Shown here piece by piece: positions 17,733 to 26,705 of a DNA stretch of 64,000 bases. The position numbers and the translations under genes were made by a program. A model generated the notes under the pieces. That model was given only the letters and a program-made list of their open reading frames with translations, searched no databases and was not told the origin of the DNA. Source of the DNA: Gammaproteobacteria bacterium (GTDB lineage Bacteria; Pseudomonadota; Gammaproteobacteria; Steroidobacterales; Steroidobacteraceae); NCBI GenBank assembly GCA_025358295.1, contig JANYJY010000035.1, positions 1-64,000 on the forward strand, written 5' to 3'. How positions within the stretch are numbered: the first letter of the stretch is position 1; every line of letters starts with the position of its first letter.

Positions 17733-17965
17733 TACCTGTAATAAAAGCTCTTCCGCCGCCGTGCCTGAAATCACCCGCGTTACGGCGCCAAGAGCTGTCG
17801 GCGCAGGCGGTTCGTCACTGTCCACGCCACCGAAATGACCATCTCGGGCCCCTGCTCCGGGGCTCGTTGCGGCAGCAGCCCATTCAACCAGACCCAGTTT
17901 GCGCTAAACGCAAGGTTGAAGTCTCGAACATCTGTAGTTTTGCTGCCACGGTGTGAGACCTGCCT

Positions 17966-20302
17966 TTACTCGGTCACGGTCAACGTTGTGGGCCTTACAT
18001 CGACGGAATCAGCGCCCACCATGATGGTGAAGGTTCCGGGCTCTACCACACGATGCATCTCGGCGTTCCAGAATTGCAGCGCGCGCGAATCCACGTCGAA
18101 GGAAACCGTCTTGGTTTCTCCGGGCGCCAGTGTGACGCGGCGAAAGCCCTTGAGTTCCTTGACCGGGCGCGTCACGGAACTCACGTCGTCGCGGATGTAG
18201 AGCTGCACGACCTCATCGCCCGCGCGGCTTCCGGTGTTCCTAACATCCGTGGTTACGGTTACAGAGCCATCGGTTTTGATGCTGGCTGAAGACAGGCGCG
18301 GCGTGCCGATCTCGAACGTGGTGTAGCTCAAGCCAAAGCCAAATGGGAACAAAGGTTCCGTCGTGTCGAACAGATATCCGCGCCGCGCGCTGGGTTTGCG
18401 GTTGTAGAACATCGGCAGCTGACCGACCGAGCGCGCCAGAGTGACGGGAAGCTTTCCGCTGGGATTGAAATCGCCGAACAGAATGTCGGCCAGCGCCGTT
18501 CCTCCCTCCTGACCCAGATACCAACCCTCGATCAAGGCATTCGCCCGCGCGGCAATATTGACCACGGCCGGCGGCCGCCCATTCAAGAGCACGACCACTG
18601 TGGGCTTGTGCAGATTAAAAATCGCCGTGGCGAGATCATTCTGCTGACCGACCAATTCGAGACTGTCCCGATCGCCCAAATGAGTGTCGGCCCAGCCTTC
18701 GCGGCTGGTCTGCTCCGTGTCGCCGAGAACCAGCACGATCTCATCCGCACCGGCGGCGGCGGTGACGGCCGCCGCGATGAGCTGCGCGTTTTTTGCGGGA
18801 TCCGCGAGCTTCACCTCGTCGGCCCACCAGTCATCGTCCTCGGTGATGCGCACGCCTTCGGCGTAGACGACTCTTTCAGAGCTGCCGAGCTTGGTGCGAA
18901 TTCCCTCGAGTGCCGAAATAGCGTGGCGCGGACTGACCGAGTAGCCACCGAGCCGGGCCACGGCCGCATTGGGGCCGATGACAGCCAAGGTTTTGTGCGC
19001 CGAAATAGACAGCGGCAGTACGCCATCGTTCTTCAACAACACGGCGGCGCGATGCGCGGCGTCGAGCGCGACCGCACGCGCTTCGGCGTTTCCCGTCAAT
19101 AGATCGGCGGCAGCCGCGTCCGCATAGGGCTGTTCGAAGAGTCCGGCGAGAAACTTGAACTCGAGAATGCGCCGCACCGAGCCATCGATCTGCGCCTCGC
19201 TGACCTTGCCCGCCCGCACAGACGCGGCCAAAGTCCGATAGGCCTCCCCATCCGGCAGATCGACATCGACGCCGGCCGCGAGTGCCAAGATGGCCGCGGA
19301 GGATAGATCCGGCGCCACATGATGCAGCGTCATCAATTGTTCAATGCCCTCGTAATCGCTGACGACGGCGCCCTTGAATCCCCACTCACCTCGCAGCACA
19401 TCGTGCAGAAGCCAGCGATTGGCGTGCGAGGGCACGCCGTCGATCTCATTGTATGAAGGCATGACGGCGCGGACATTGGTCCGGCGCACGATCTCCTCGA
19501 AGGGCGGAAAGAAATTCTCGCGCAGGGTCCGTATCGAAATGCTGGCCGGACCCACATTGGTGCCGCTCTCCGGCTGCCCGTGGCCCGTCAGATGCTTGAG
19601 CGTGGCAAATACCTTGCCATCGGCGAGCGGCAGACTGTCCCCTTGAAGTCCGCGCACAGCGGCCACCCCAAGTTGCGACACCAGGTAAGGGTCCTCACCG
19701 AAGGTCTCTTCGATCCGTCCCCAACGGGGATCTCGTGCCACGTCCACGACGGGCGATAGGGCCTGCCGCACTCCCCGGGCGCGAATCTCGCGGCCGACGA
19801 TGGAATTGACCCGGCCGATGAGCTCGGTATCCCAGCTGCTTGCCAGACCAATGGCCTGGGGGAAATGCGTCGCATCGACGGCGGCATAGCCATGCAGCCC
19901 TTCCTCGTGGAACCAAACCGGAATGCCGAGACGCGTCTTCTCGAGCGCAAAATGCTGGATGGCATTCACGAGCTTGACCGTCGCTCGAGTGTCGCGCCCC
20001 GGCGCCAGTCGCGGCGATACGGCACCGCGCAGGTCCGCGGGCCTGGCGAATCCGCCGAAGCTGTTCGGGTATTTGGCGCCGGCCTTCGCGGCATCGAATT
20101 GCATATTCTTGTCGAATATCTCGATCTTGCCTTGCCACACCGCCAGCATCTGCGCCACTTTCTCCTCCAGAGTCATGCGGCCGAGCAGATCCTCGACCCG
20201 GGCACTGACCGGGGCGTGGGCATCTTTATAGACGGGAAGCGGCGCGGCCGGCGCCTGGCCGCCGGCCAACACGATCAATGCAACAGCGACGGCGGCGCGC
20301 AT
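17966..20302 (-). CDS. Secreted GH3 beta-glycosidase, probably beta-xylosidase or beta-glucosidase
   Basis: The 778-residue protein starts with a signal peptide (MRAAVAVALIVLAGGQAPAA). A GH3 N-terminal barrel follows (VEDLLGRMTLEEKVAQM, HEEGLHGYA, SPVVDVARDPRWGRIEETFGEDP) with the nucleophile Asp316 in GAVVSDYEGIEQL. Then come the GH3 C-terminal domain (LIEGWYLGQEGGTALADILFGDFNPSGKLPVT) and a fibronectin III-like tail. The ATG immediately follows the xylA stop with no gap, so it is the last gene of the xylose operon. That context favours release of xylose from xylo-oligosaccharides, though GH3 specificity cannot be read from sequence alone. Likely periplasmic. Confidence 0.88.
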   Translation of the reverse strand: MRAAVAVALIVLAGGQAPAAPLPVYKDAHAPVSARVEDLLGRMTLEEKVAQMLAVWQGKIEIFDKNMQFDAAKAGAKYPNSFGGFARPADLRGAVSPRLAPGRDTRATVKLVNAIQHFALEKTRLGIPVWFHEEGLHGYAAVDATHFPQAIGLASSWDTELIGRVNSIVGREIRARGVRQALSPVVDVARDPRWGRIEETFGEDPYLVSQLGVAAVRGLQGDSLPLADGKVFATLKHLTGHGQPESGTNVGPASISIRTLRENFFPPFEEIVRRTNVRAVMPSYNEIDGVPSHANRWLLHDVLRGEWGFKGAVVSDYEGIEQLMTLHHVAPDLSSAAILALAAGVDVDLPDGEAYRTLAASVRAGKVSEAQIDGSVRRILEFKFLAGLFEQPYADAAAADLLTGNAEARAVALDAAHRAAVLLKNDGVLPLSISAHKTLAVIGPNAAVARLGGYSVSPRHAISALEGIRTKLGSSERVVYAEGVRITEDDDWWADEVKLADPAKNAQLIAAAVTAAAGADEIVLVLGDTEQTSREGWADTHLGDRDSLELVGQQNDLATAIFNLHKPTVVVLLNGRPPAVVNIAARANALIEGWYLGQEGGTALADILFGDFNPSGKLPVTLARSVGQLPMFYNRKPSARRGYLFDTTEPLFPFGFGLSYTTFEIGTPRLSSASIKTDGSVTVTTDVRNTGSRAGDEVVQLYIRDDVSSVTRPVKELKGFRRVTLAPGETKTVSFDVDSRALQFWNAEMHRVVEPGTFTIMVGADSVDVRPTTLTVTE

Positions 20303-21619
20303 TTAATACTTGCTGTGCCGCGCGATGATGCTTTCCGCCAATTCCTGGCGACCGGATCGCGGCGCGGGATCCAAGCCATTTTCAGCCGCGAAATCGGCGA
20401 GACTGGCCAAGGTATAGGCGCCCCCATTGATGCGCTTGCCGAGATCACCGTCCCAACCTTGATAGCGCTCCTGGCGCAATCGGTCCAACGCTCCGTCGGT
20501 CTTCACATCGGCCGCGGCCAACAACGCGCGCGCCAGAGTGTCGATTCCGCCGATGTGGGCCAGATACAGGTCTGCCGGATCGACGGACTGTCGGCGCAAT
20601 TTCGCGTCGAAGTTGAACCCGCCGGTGACGAAGCCGCCGTCCTCGACCAACTGCATCATCGCGGGAACGAGTTCCTGCGCATTATTGGGGAACTGGTCCG
20701 TGTCCCAGCCATTGCGCGGGTCGCCGCGATTGATATCGATCGAGCCGAAAATTCCAAATGTGCGCGCCGCGGAGATTTCATGTTCGAAATCCAATCCCGC
20801 CAGCGTGGCATGGTTCACCTCGATGTTGACCTTGACCTCCTTGGTCAACCCGTAGCGCTGCAAAAAAGCATACACGGCGGCCACGTCATGATCGTATTGG
20901 TGCTTGGTGGGCTCGAAAGGCTTGGGCTCGATCAGTATCGTGCCCTTGAATCCGATGCGGTGTTTGTGTTCGACGACCATGGAAAGAAAGCGGCCGTACT
21001 GGTCGAGCTCCCGTGTCAGATCCGTGTTCAGCAGCGAGTCGTAGCCTTCGCGACCGCCCCAAAGCACGTAATTTTCTCCCCCTAACCGATGCGTCGCTTC
21101 GATGCAGCAGCGCACCTGAGCAGCCGCCCAGGCAAAGACTTCCGGATTGGGACTGGTGGATGCGCCACCGGCATAACGTGGGTGACTGAATAAATTGGCC
21201 GTGCCCCACAGCAGCTTGACGCCGCTCGAGGCCATCTTTGCCGCGATGCCCTCTTCTGTTTTGCGCAGATTGTAATCATGTTCCTTGAGCGTGGCGGCGG
21301 ACGCCATGGCATCCACATCATGAAAAGCAAAATAACGGACGCCAAGACGCGTGAAAAAATCAAAGGCGGCCTCGAGCTTGGTGTCAGCCATGCTCTGGGT
21401 AACCGAGGGCCCAAGCCAGGGGCGCGTGAGCGTGCCGCCGCCGAAGATATCCGCGCCCGGCCAATTGAAGGAATGCCAATAGCACACGGCGACCTTCAAC
21501 CAATCCTCCATGCGCTTGCCTTGCACCATGCGGTCCTTGTCGTAGACGCGATAAGCAAACTCGTTCGTGGCATGGGCGCCTTCGAAGCGCACCGGCTCGA
21601 CATTTGAAAACAGACTCAT
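20303..21619 (-). CDS. xylA: Xylose isomerase
   Basis: XylA interconverts D-xylose and D-xylulose in the cytosol. The 438-residue length is standard for class II enzymes. Motifs seen: YFAFHDVDAMA with the catalytic His, VLWGGREGYDSLLNTDL, ILIEPKPFEPTKHQYDHD with metal-binding Glu, and SIDINRGDPRNGWDTDQFPNN with metal ligands. Its ATG overlaps the xylB stop by four bases, so the two are translationally coupled. GH3 begins right after the stop. Confidence 0.96.
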   Translation of the reverse strand: MSLFSNVEPVRFEGAHATNEFAYRVYDKDRMVQGKRMEDWLKVAVCYWHSFNWPGADIFGGGTLTRPWLGPSVTQSMADTKLEAAFDFFTRLGVRYFAFHDVDAMASAATLKEHDYNLRKTEEGIAAKMASSGVKLLWGTANLFSHPRYAGGASTSPNPEVFAWAAAQVRCCIEATHRLGGENYVLWGGREGYDSLLNTDLTRELDQYGRFLSMVVEHKHRIGFKGTILIEPKPFEPTKHQYDHDVAAVYAFLQRYGLTKEVKVNIEVNHATLAGLDFEHEISAARTFGIFGSIDINRGDPRNGWDTDQFPNNAQELVPAMMQLVEDGGFVTGGFNFDAKLRRQSVDPADLYLAHIGGIDTLARALLAAADVKTDGALDRLRQERYQGWDGDLGKRINGGAYTLASLADFAAENGLDPAPRSGRQELAESIIARHSKY

Positions 21620-23076
21620 ACTGAATACTCCGCGAATGTGTTCTTGAGATCCTGATAGAGCCGCACGAATATTCGGCGGCGCCTGGCAAGCAGTTCCGCG
21701 GCGGCGGCATCCGGCTGCACAACTCGCTCAACGGGAGGCGCCTCGCAGACGTCCTCCGGACGCTCGCCGCTCACGGCGAGGCGTGCAAGCCGCGCGGCGC
21801 CCAGCGCAGCGCCAATTTCACTGCCCGTCCGATAAGTCATAGGACGTCCCAGCGCGGCCGCGAGCAGTTCGCCCCAGTACGGTATCCGCGCACCGCCTCC
21901 GGTGACGCTGATCTCGCCGACCGAACCGCCCTTTTCAACCAAGACGTCCAGGCCGTCGGCAAAGGCCAGTGCGACCCCCTCGAGCACCGCGCCGGCCAGG
22001 TCCGCTGCAGTCGTGTCCGCATTCATTCCGAAGAACACGCCGCGGCTCTTCGGATCGTTGTGCGGCGTGCGCTCGCCCGACAGATATGGCAAAAAGAACG
22101 GCGATCGCATGTTCAATCCCCGGCGTTTCGCAGCAGCGGCCAGCCGCTGCAGATCGCGCTCGCCGGTGAGTTGAGCGACCCAGTCGAACGCACTGGCGGC
22201 GCTCAACATGACCGACATCTGATGCCAGCGATCGGGGAGGCAGTGGCAAAATGCATGCGCGGCACGGTCGGGATTGGGACGAAACCGATCCGTCACCACG
22301 AACAGCACCCCCGACGTTCCCAGCGAGAGAAATGCCTGACCGGGGGCAACGACTCCCAATCCCACGGCACTCGCCGCATTGTCACCGCCGCCGCCGGCGA
22401 CCACGACCTGCGGCAAATCGAGTTCACCGGCCGCCGTGGACCTCAGCCTGGCTGAGATCATGCTTCCCTCGACCAGCCGTGGCATGTGCGCGCGAGACAA
22501 TCCGGTGGCGGAGAGCATTGCATCGGACCAATCGCGCTTTGCCACATTCAACCACGCAGTGCCCGACGCATCCGACATGTCGCTGACTTTTTCGCCCGTC
22601 AACTTCAGGCGGACAAAGTCCTTCGGCAACAATACGCAAGCCGTACGACGAAATATCTCCGGCTCGTGACGCGACACCCACAATAGTTTGGGCGCGGTAA
22701 ATCCAGGCATCATGATATTGCCGGTGATGGCGCGGGATTCCGGTTCGCGCAGCTCTAAGTCCAGGCACTCCAGCGCCGAGCGACCGTCGTTCCACAGAAT
22801 CGCCGGACGCAAAGGCCGATCCTCGCTGTCCAACAGGGTTGCGCCATGCATTTGGCCGCTGAGCCCTACGGCTTTGACCGCGGCGCGCGGCACCGCCGGA
22901 AGACCCCTGACGGCGCTGACCGTCGCCAGCCACCACGCCTCGGGATCCTGCTCGGAGAAGCCCGGCTGCGGACGGTTGACGTCGAGCGGGTGGGAGGCCT
23001 GCGCCACGATGGTACCGCGTTCATCGACGACGACTGCTTTGACGCTGGACGTGCCGATGTCGATTCCAAGGAACAC
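21616..23076 (-). CDS. xylB: Xylulokinase
   Basis: XylB phosphorylates D-xylulose to xylulose 5-phosphate for the pentose phosphate pathway. The 486-residue protein has the FGGY-kinase phosphate loop at the start (MFLGIDIGTSSVKAVVVDERG), SGQMHGATLLD typical of xylulokinases, LSLGTSGVLFVV, LPYLSGERTPHNDP, and the late ISVTGGGARIPYWGELLAAALGRPM. It lies one base after the epimerase gene and overlaps xylA. Confidence 0.95.
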   Translation of the reverse strand: MFLGIDIGTSSVKAVVVDERGTIVAQASHPLDVNRPQPGFSEQDPEAWWLATVSAVRGLPAVPRAAVKAVGLSGQMHGATLLDSEDRPLRPAILWNDGRSALECLDLELREPESRAITGNIMMPGFTAPKLLWVSRHEPEIFRRTACVLLPKDFVRLKLTGEKVSDMSDASGTAWLNVAKRDWSDAMLSATGLSRAHMPRLVEGSMISARLRSTAAGELDLPQVVVAGGGGDNAASAVGLGVVAPGQAFLSLGTSGVLFVVTDRFRPNPDRAAHAFCHCLPDRWHQMSVMLSAASAFDWVAQLTGERDLQRLAAAAKRRGLNMRSPFFLPYLSGERTPHNDPKSRGVFFGMNADTTAADLAGAVLEGVALAFADGLDVLVEKGGSVGEISVTGGGARIPYWGELLAAALGRPMTYRTGSEIGAALGAARLARLAVSGERPEDVCEAPPVERVVQPDAAAAELLARRRRIFVRLYQDLKNTFAEYSV

Positions 23077-23077
23077 C

Positions 23078-23938
23078 TTAGTTGGCCCTCATCGATAATT
23101 GCAGCTGCATCGCGAAGCGCTCTCCGGCGGCAACCACGGTCGCTTCACCTTGCCGGCCGAGCGCACCGGCCGCCGCGGTCTGCGGCTCGATGCAGAAGAA
23201 GTCCCTGCCCGCCGGCGTGTACATATGTACACAGCTGCAATTCGTAGCGTGCATGGCGACGGTGTGGTTAGGCCAACGCAACGTGGCTAGGCCGTCCCAG
23301 CTGGAAAAACAATGATCGAGCGATACCGCGCCGACGGCCCTGGCAGTTGCAAAACTCCACGCCGGCGGCGTACGGATATCCAGCACCGGCAGGGACGCTG
23401 AATCGGTCGACCAGACTCGCGGCAGCTGTGCCTGCAACGTCGCATTCGTCACATCCGGAAAATAGGGATGCAACCCCAGGATGGTCGGCATGGGCCTATC
23501 GCTCAGATTCTCAATGGATAATTCGATCATCAGCGCGTCGCTCGATACCTTAAAGAACTGATCGCAGCAGTAGCGCCAAGGCCACTCCCCGCCGCCACCC
23601 TCCAGGCGTATCCGAGCCTGGCAGCCCGATGCCTCGACGACAGACCACGGTGCGTGCCAGCCATCGCCGTGCAGGGGATGCGGATCCTCGCTCCAATTTC
23701 GCGTCAGCTGCAGGTCGCGGCCGCCGAAGCTGAAACGGCCGCCGGCGATGCGATTGGCATAAGGCACCATGGGAAAGCACGCCGTCTCTACCGGATCCTC
23801 GCCCCCAGCCGCGGGCGCCGGCCGCAGAATGTCCTGTCCGCGCCAGCTGAATTCGCGGATCACCCCGCCATGCTTCGGATCCAGCGAGAGCCGCGCGGTC
23901 TCCTGCTGCAGTACCAAATAACCCGTAGGGATTGTCAC
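23078..23938 (-). CDS. Aldose 1-epimerase family protein
   Basis: The 286-residue protein belongs to the galactose mutarotase fold: ACFPMVPYANRIAGGRFSFGGRDLQL, PHPLHGDGWHAPW with a conserved His, LGLHPYFPDV with a second His, and a late VHMYTPAGRDFFCIEPQT with the general-base Glu. It would speed alpha/beta interconversion of xylose or another aldose before isomerisation. It lies between the symporter (21 bp) and xylB (1 bp) in the operon. Cytosolic, no signal peptide. Substrate specificity is inferred from context. Confidence 0.88.
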   Translation of the reverse strand: MTIPTGYLVLQQETARLSLDPKHGGVIREFSWRGQDILRPAPAAGGEDPVETACFPMVPYANRIAGGRFSFGGRDLQLTRNWSEDPHPLHGDGWHAPWSVVEASGCQARIRLEGGGGEWPWRYCCDQFFKVSSDALMIELSIENLSDRPMPTILGLHPYFPDVTNATLQAQLPRVWSTDSASLPVLDIRTPPAWSFATARAVGAVSLDHCFSSWDGLATLRWPNHTVAMHATNCSCVHMYTPAGRDFFCIEPQTAAAGALGRQGEATVVAAGERFAMQLQLSMRAN

Positions 23939-23959
23939 TGTGCGTGAACGACGCTGGAG

Positions 23960-25426
23960 TCAACCGACGGCCGGCTGCTTGGCCACGGCCGCATGCCGAC
24001 CACCGCGCGACCACAGGTGCTGAATCTCCTCGAGCGTTCGCAGTTTGGTTTCCGGCACGTAAACGTAGACGAACAACGCAGCCAGGAAACTCATCGCCCC
24101 ATAAATCCAGTACGGAAGACCGTGGTTGAACATCGCATTCAACGTCGAATTGCCGATGAGAACCTTGAAAGACCAGGAGACGAAGAGATTGGCGATCCAT
24201 TGCGCTGCAACGGCGATCGCCATTGCACGGGCCTTGATGGAATTCGGGAACATCTCCGACAGCATCACCCACGTCACCGGCCCCCACGACAGTGCGAATC
24301 CCGCTATGTACGCAACCGCGGCAATGAGCGGCCCCGTGCCCACGGCATTCGCCTGGAACTGAAAGCCGAGAACGACCATGGCGACGCCCATGACCACGCC
24401 GCCGATGATCAGTAGGGGTTTGCGGCCGAGACGGTCGACGGTGAGGATGGCGACCACGGTGAAAACGACATTGGCCAGGCCCACGATCACCGTCTGCCAG
24501 AGCGCCGAATCAGTCGAGGCGCCCAGGTTCTTGAACATCAATGGCGCGTAATACAGAACCGCGTTGATGCCGACGAACTGCTGAAACACCGACAGCATGA
24601 TGCCGGCGACGATAACCAAGCTGCCGAAGGCAAACAAGCTGGTGCCGTTGGACTGAGCCGGCACAATCAGCGAGGCTTCGATTTCCTTGATGGTGACCCG
24701 AGCCTCAGCTTCTCCGACTAAACGACTAAGCACGGCAAGTCCCTTGTCGCTGCGCCCCTTCATGACAAACCAGCGCGGTGTATCGGGAACCAAGAGCAGC
24801 AGCCCCAGGAACAAAACGGCCGGCACGGCCTCCGACGCGAGCATGAGCCGCCAGCCCGTGGTCCTAATCCAGGTTTCGTCACCCTGCGAGGCGATGGCCC
24901 AATTGACGAAATACACCAATAGGATGCCGCCCACGATGGACAACTGATTGAAGGAAACCAATCGTCCGCGGATTTTGCTGGGCGCAATTTCCGCAATGTA
25001 GAGCGGCGAGAGCATCGAGGCGATGCCGACGCCGACGCCACAGAGAATGCGGTACAGAATAAAGGGCGTGAGCGCCTTCGGTCCCATCCCGCCGATCGGA
25101 CCTAAGCCGAATTCCGGATAGGCCGAGCCGCCCGCCGAAATCAAAAACAACGCGCCGGCAACCAGCATGCCGCCCTTGCGGCCGATCGCATTGGAGACCC
25201 ATCCGGCCACGATGGCGCCGATGATGCAGCCGAACAGCGCGCTCGACACCGTCCAGCCCGAAAGGCTGCTGCGGGCAGTTTCACTCAGATGCTGCGGATC
25301 GATGAAATTTGCATCGATCGAACTCACGGCGCCTGAAATGACGGCGGTGTCGTAACCGAACAATAGTCCGCCCAAAGTGGCGACAAAAGTCAGTCCCGTT
25401 ACTAACGAGGCGTTATTTTTATTAAT
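23960..25426 (-). CDS. Sugar:H+ symporter, major facilitator superfamily (XylE-like)
   Basis: A 12-helix sugar porter with GGLLFGYDTAVISGAV in helix 1, GRxxG-type loops (AIGRKGG, DRLGRKP), LYIAEIAPSKIRGRLVSFNQLSIVGG, QQFVGINAVLYYAP and a terminal VPETKLRTLEEIQHLW. Homologs such as E. coli XylE begin about 15-20 residues before the GGLLFGYD motif. The frame here supplies INKNNASLVTGLTFVATLGGLLFGYD but with no ATG, GTG or TTG before an upstream stop. An ATT at 25426 (or ATC at 25429) directly after GGAAAGGGGG is therefore the likely start; the ORF-track TTG at 25375 would cut helix 1. Inner membrane; first gene of the xylose operon. Confidence 0.88.
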   Translation of the reverse strand: MNKNNASLVTGLTFVATLGGLLFGYDTAVISGAVSSIDANFIDPQHLSETARSSLSGWTVSSALFGCIIGAIVAGWVSNAIGRKGGMLVAGALFLISAGGSAYPEFGLGPIGGMGPKALTPFILYRILCGVGVGIASMLSPLYIAEIAPSKIRGRLVSFNQLSIVGGILLVYFVNWAIASQGDETWIRTTGWRLMLASEAVPAVLFLGLLLLVPDTPRWFVMKGRSDKGLAVLSRLVGEAEARVTIKEIEASLIVPAQSNGTSLFAFGSLVIVAGIMLSVFQQFVGINAVLYYAPLMFKNLGASTDSALWQTVIVGLANVVFTVVAILTVDRLGRKPLLIIGGVVMGVAMVVLGFQFQANAVGTGPLIAAVAYIAGFALSWGPVTWVMLSEMFPNSIKARAMAIAVAAQWIANLFVSWSFKVLIGNSTLNAMFNHGLPYWIYGAMSFLAALFVYVYVPETKLRTLEEIQHLWSRGGRHAAVAKQPAVG

Positions 25427-25485
25427 GATTCCCCCTTTCCCGGCGTCGTGCGCCGAGTAGTTTTAGCCGGCCAGTTGCGCGCCGA

Positions 25486-25499
25486 TGGTAGCGCTATCA
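25486..25499 (-). promoter_or_regulatory. LacI-type operator of the xylose operon
   Basis: TGGTAGCGCTATCA lies 60 bp upstream of the symporter start, between it and the lacI stop. It is a near-perfect palindrome with the same core as the sites at 5602, 17623 and 26650. It should control the symporter - epimerase - xylB - xylA - GH3 operon. Confidence 0.8.
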
Positions 25500-25549
25500 G
25501 TCGGTAGGCGTCAATTGAGGGTTGCCCCGTCCCGCGCGATGCCCAGCGC

Positions 25550-26587
25550 CTAGATCGGGGCGGAGGATTCCCGCTTGACCAGGGTGAAATTCATGATGTG
25601 CAGCAGGGGTTCGAGCGTTTCATTGGTGCGGCGCAGGCGAATTTCCTCGAGCAAGAGCTCCACGGCTTTGCGCGCCATAGCCGCAACCGGCTGACGAACC
25701 GTGGTCAGCTCCGGCCAAATCGTCGTCGCCAGCGGTGTGTCGTCGAATCCGACCACGGTCAGATCCTTGGGCACATCCAGCTGCACTCGATGCGCCACCG
25801 CAATGGCGGCGGCGGCCATGTCATCGTTGCTGGCAAATATCGCGGTGGGTCGATGCGGAGAATTGAGAATCTGAGCTGCCGCCGCGAGCCCCGAGCGATA
25901 GGTGAAGGAACCCTGCTTCACCCATTCGGAATGCACCGGCACGCCGGCCTCACGCAGCGCGGCGCTGAAACCGGCCTGGCGTTGCAGACTCGCGGTTTGA
26001 TTGGGGGCGCCGACGATGAAGCCGATATCGCGGTGACCAATCGACAGCAGATAACGCGTCATGGCGGCCGCCGCTTCGAAATCGTTGATTCGCACCGACA
26101 GTCCCTCGACCTCGGGGCGCCCGGTCGCTACCGCGATGAATGGAATCCGCGCGGCGCGCAGCGCCGCCAATGCAACCTTCGAATCCGATAAAGGCGGCGG
26201 AAGAATGATGCCGCCGACACCGTCGCGCAGCAGACGGTTGATCGCCGCCTTTTCGTTGCGTGCCCCGCATTTCTCCAGCACGATCTGGCACCCAACCAGG
26301 CTGCTTTGCTCCAGTACGCCGACCAAAAGTTCGTTCAGATAAGCGGCGCTCGGGTTGTTGTAAAGCAGACCAATATGAACGGTCGCGGCTTTTGCCAGGT
26401 TGCGTGCCGCGACGTTCGGCGTGTAGCCGAGTTCCTTGATTGCTTCTTGGACACGCTGCAGGGTCTCCGCCCTGACATTCGCGTCGCCGCTGATCACTCG
26501 CGATACCGTCATGGGTGAGACCCCCACGTGCTTCGCGACCTCGTGCATGGTCACCGCGTTTCGGCTACGTCTTGGCGTCCTTTTCAC
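25550..26587 (-). CDS. LacI-family regulator, probable xylose repressor
   Basis: The 345-residue protein has an N-terminal LacI helix-turn-helix and hinge (VTMHEVAKHVGVSPMTVSRVISGDANVRAETLQRVQEAIKELGYTPNVAARNLA). A periplasmic-binding-like effector domain follows (VHIGLLYNNPSAAYLNELLVG to VPKDLTVVGFDDTPLATTIWPELTTVRQP). It lies just upstream of the xylose operon on the same strand, and AGCGCT palindromes sit before itself, the operon, the TBDR and GH9. LacI proteins bind palindromes with a central CG step, so this is the obvious candidate to bind them. The effector, likely xylose or a phosphorylated product, is inferred from the regulon. Confidence 0.85.
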   Translation of the reverse strand: MKRTPRRSRNAVTMHEVAKHVGVSPMTVSRVISGDANVRAETLQRVQEAIKELGYTPNVAARNLAKAATVHIGLLYNNPSAAYLNELLVGVLEQSSLVGCQIVLEKCGARNEKAAINRLLRDGVGGIILPPPLSDSKVALAALRAARIPFIAVATGRPEVEGLSVRINDFEAAAAMTRYLLSIGHRDIGFIVGAPNQTASLQRQAGFSAALREAGVPVHSEWVKQGSFTYRSGLAAAAQILNSPHRPTAIFASNDDMAAAAIAVAHRVQLDVPKDLTVVGFDDTPLATTIWPELTTVRQPVAAMARKAVELLLEEIRLRRTNETLEPLLHIMNFTLVKRESSAPI

Positions 26588-26616
26588 TTATTATCCGCGC
26601 GACACCCGATGGGGAC

Positions 26617-26663
26617 GTTATAGTGTACCAACGAAATGAGCCACCCGGCCGGTAGCGCTATCA
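26617..26663 (-). promoter_or_regulatory. LacI-type operator (26650-26663) and -10-like box (26617-26622) of lacI
   Basis: CGGTAGCGCTATCA (26650-26663) lies 63 bp upstream of the lacI ATG. On the minus strand TATAAC at 26622-26617 is a fair -10 box, though the matching -35 (GGTGGC) is poor. The operator sits just upstream of that -35 position, which fits autoregulation. Confidence 0.6.
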
Positions 26664-26705
26664 TACGGCACGAATCAACCCGCTTGTTGAAGTTCTGCCC
26701 GCGGA

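Noticed and set aside
19865-21085. 406-residue plus-strand ORF across GH3 and xylA
   Set aside because: It spans two well-identified genes on the other strand and has no family features.
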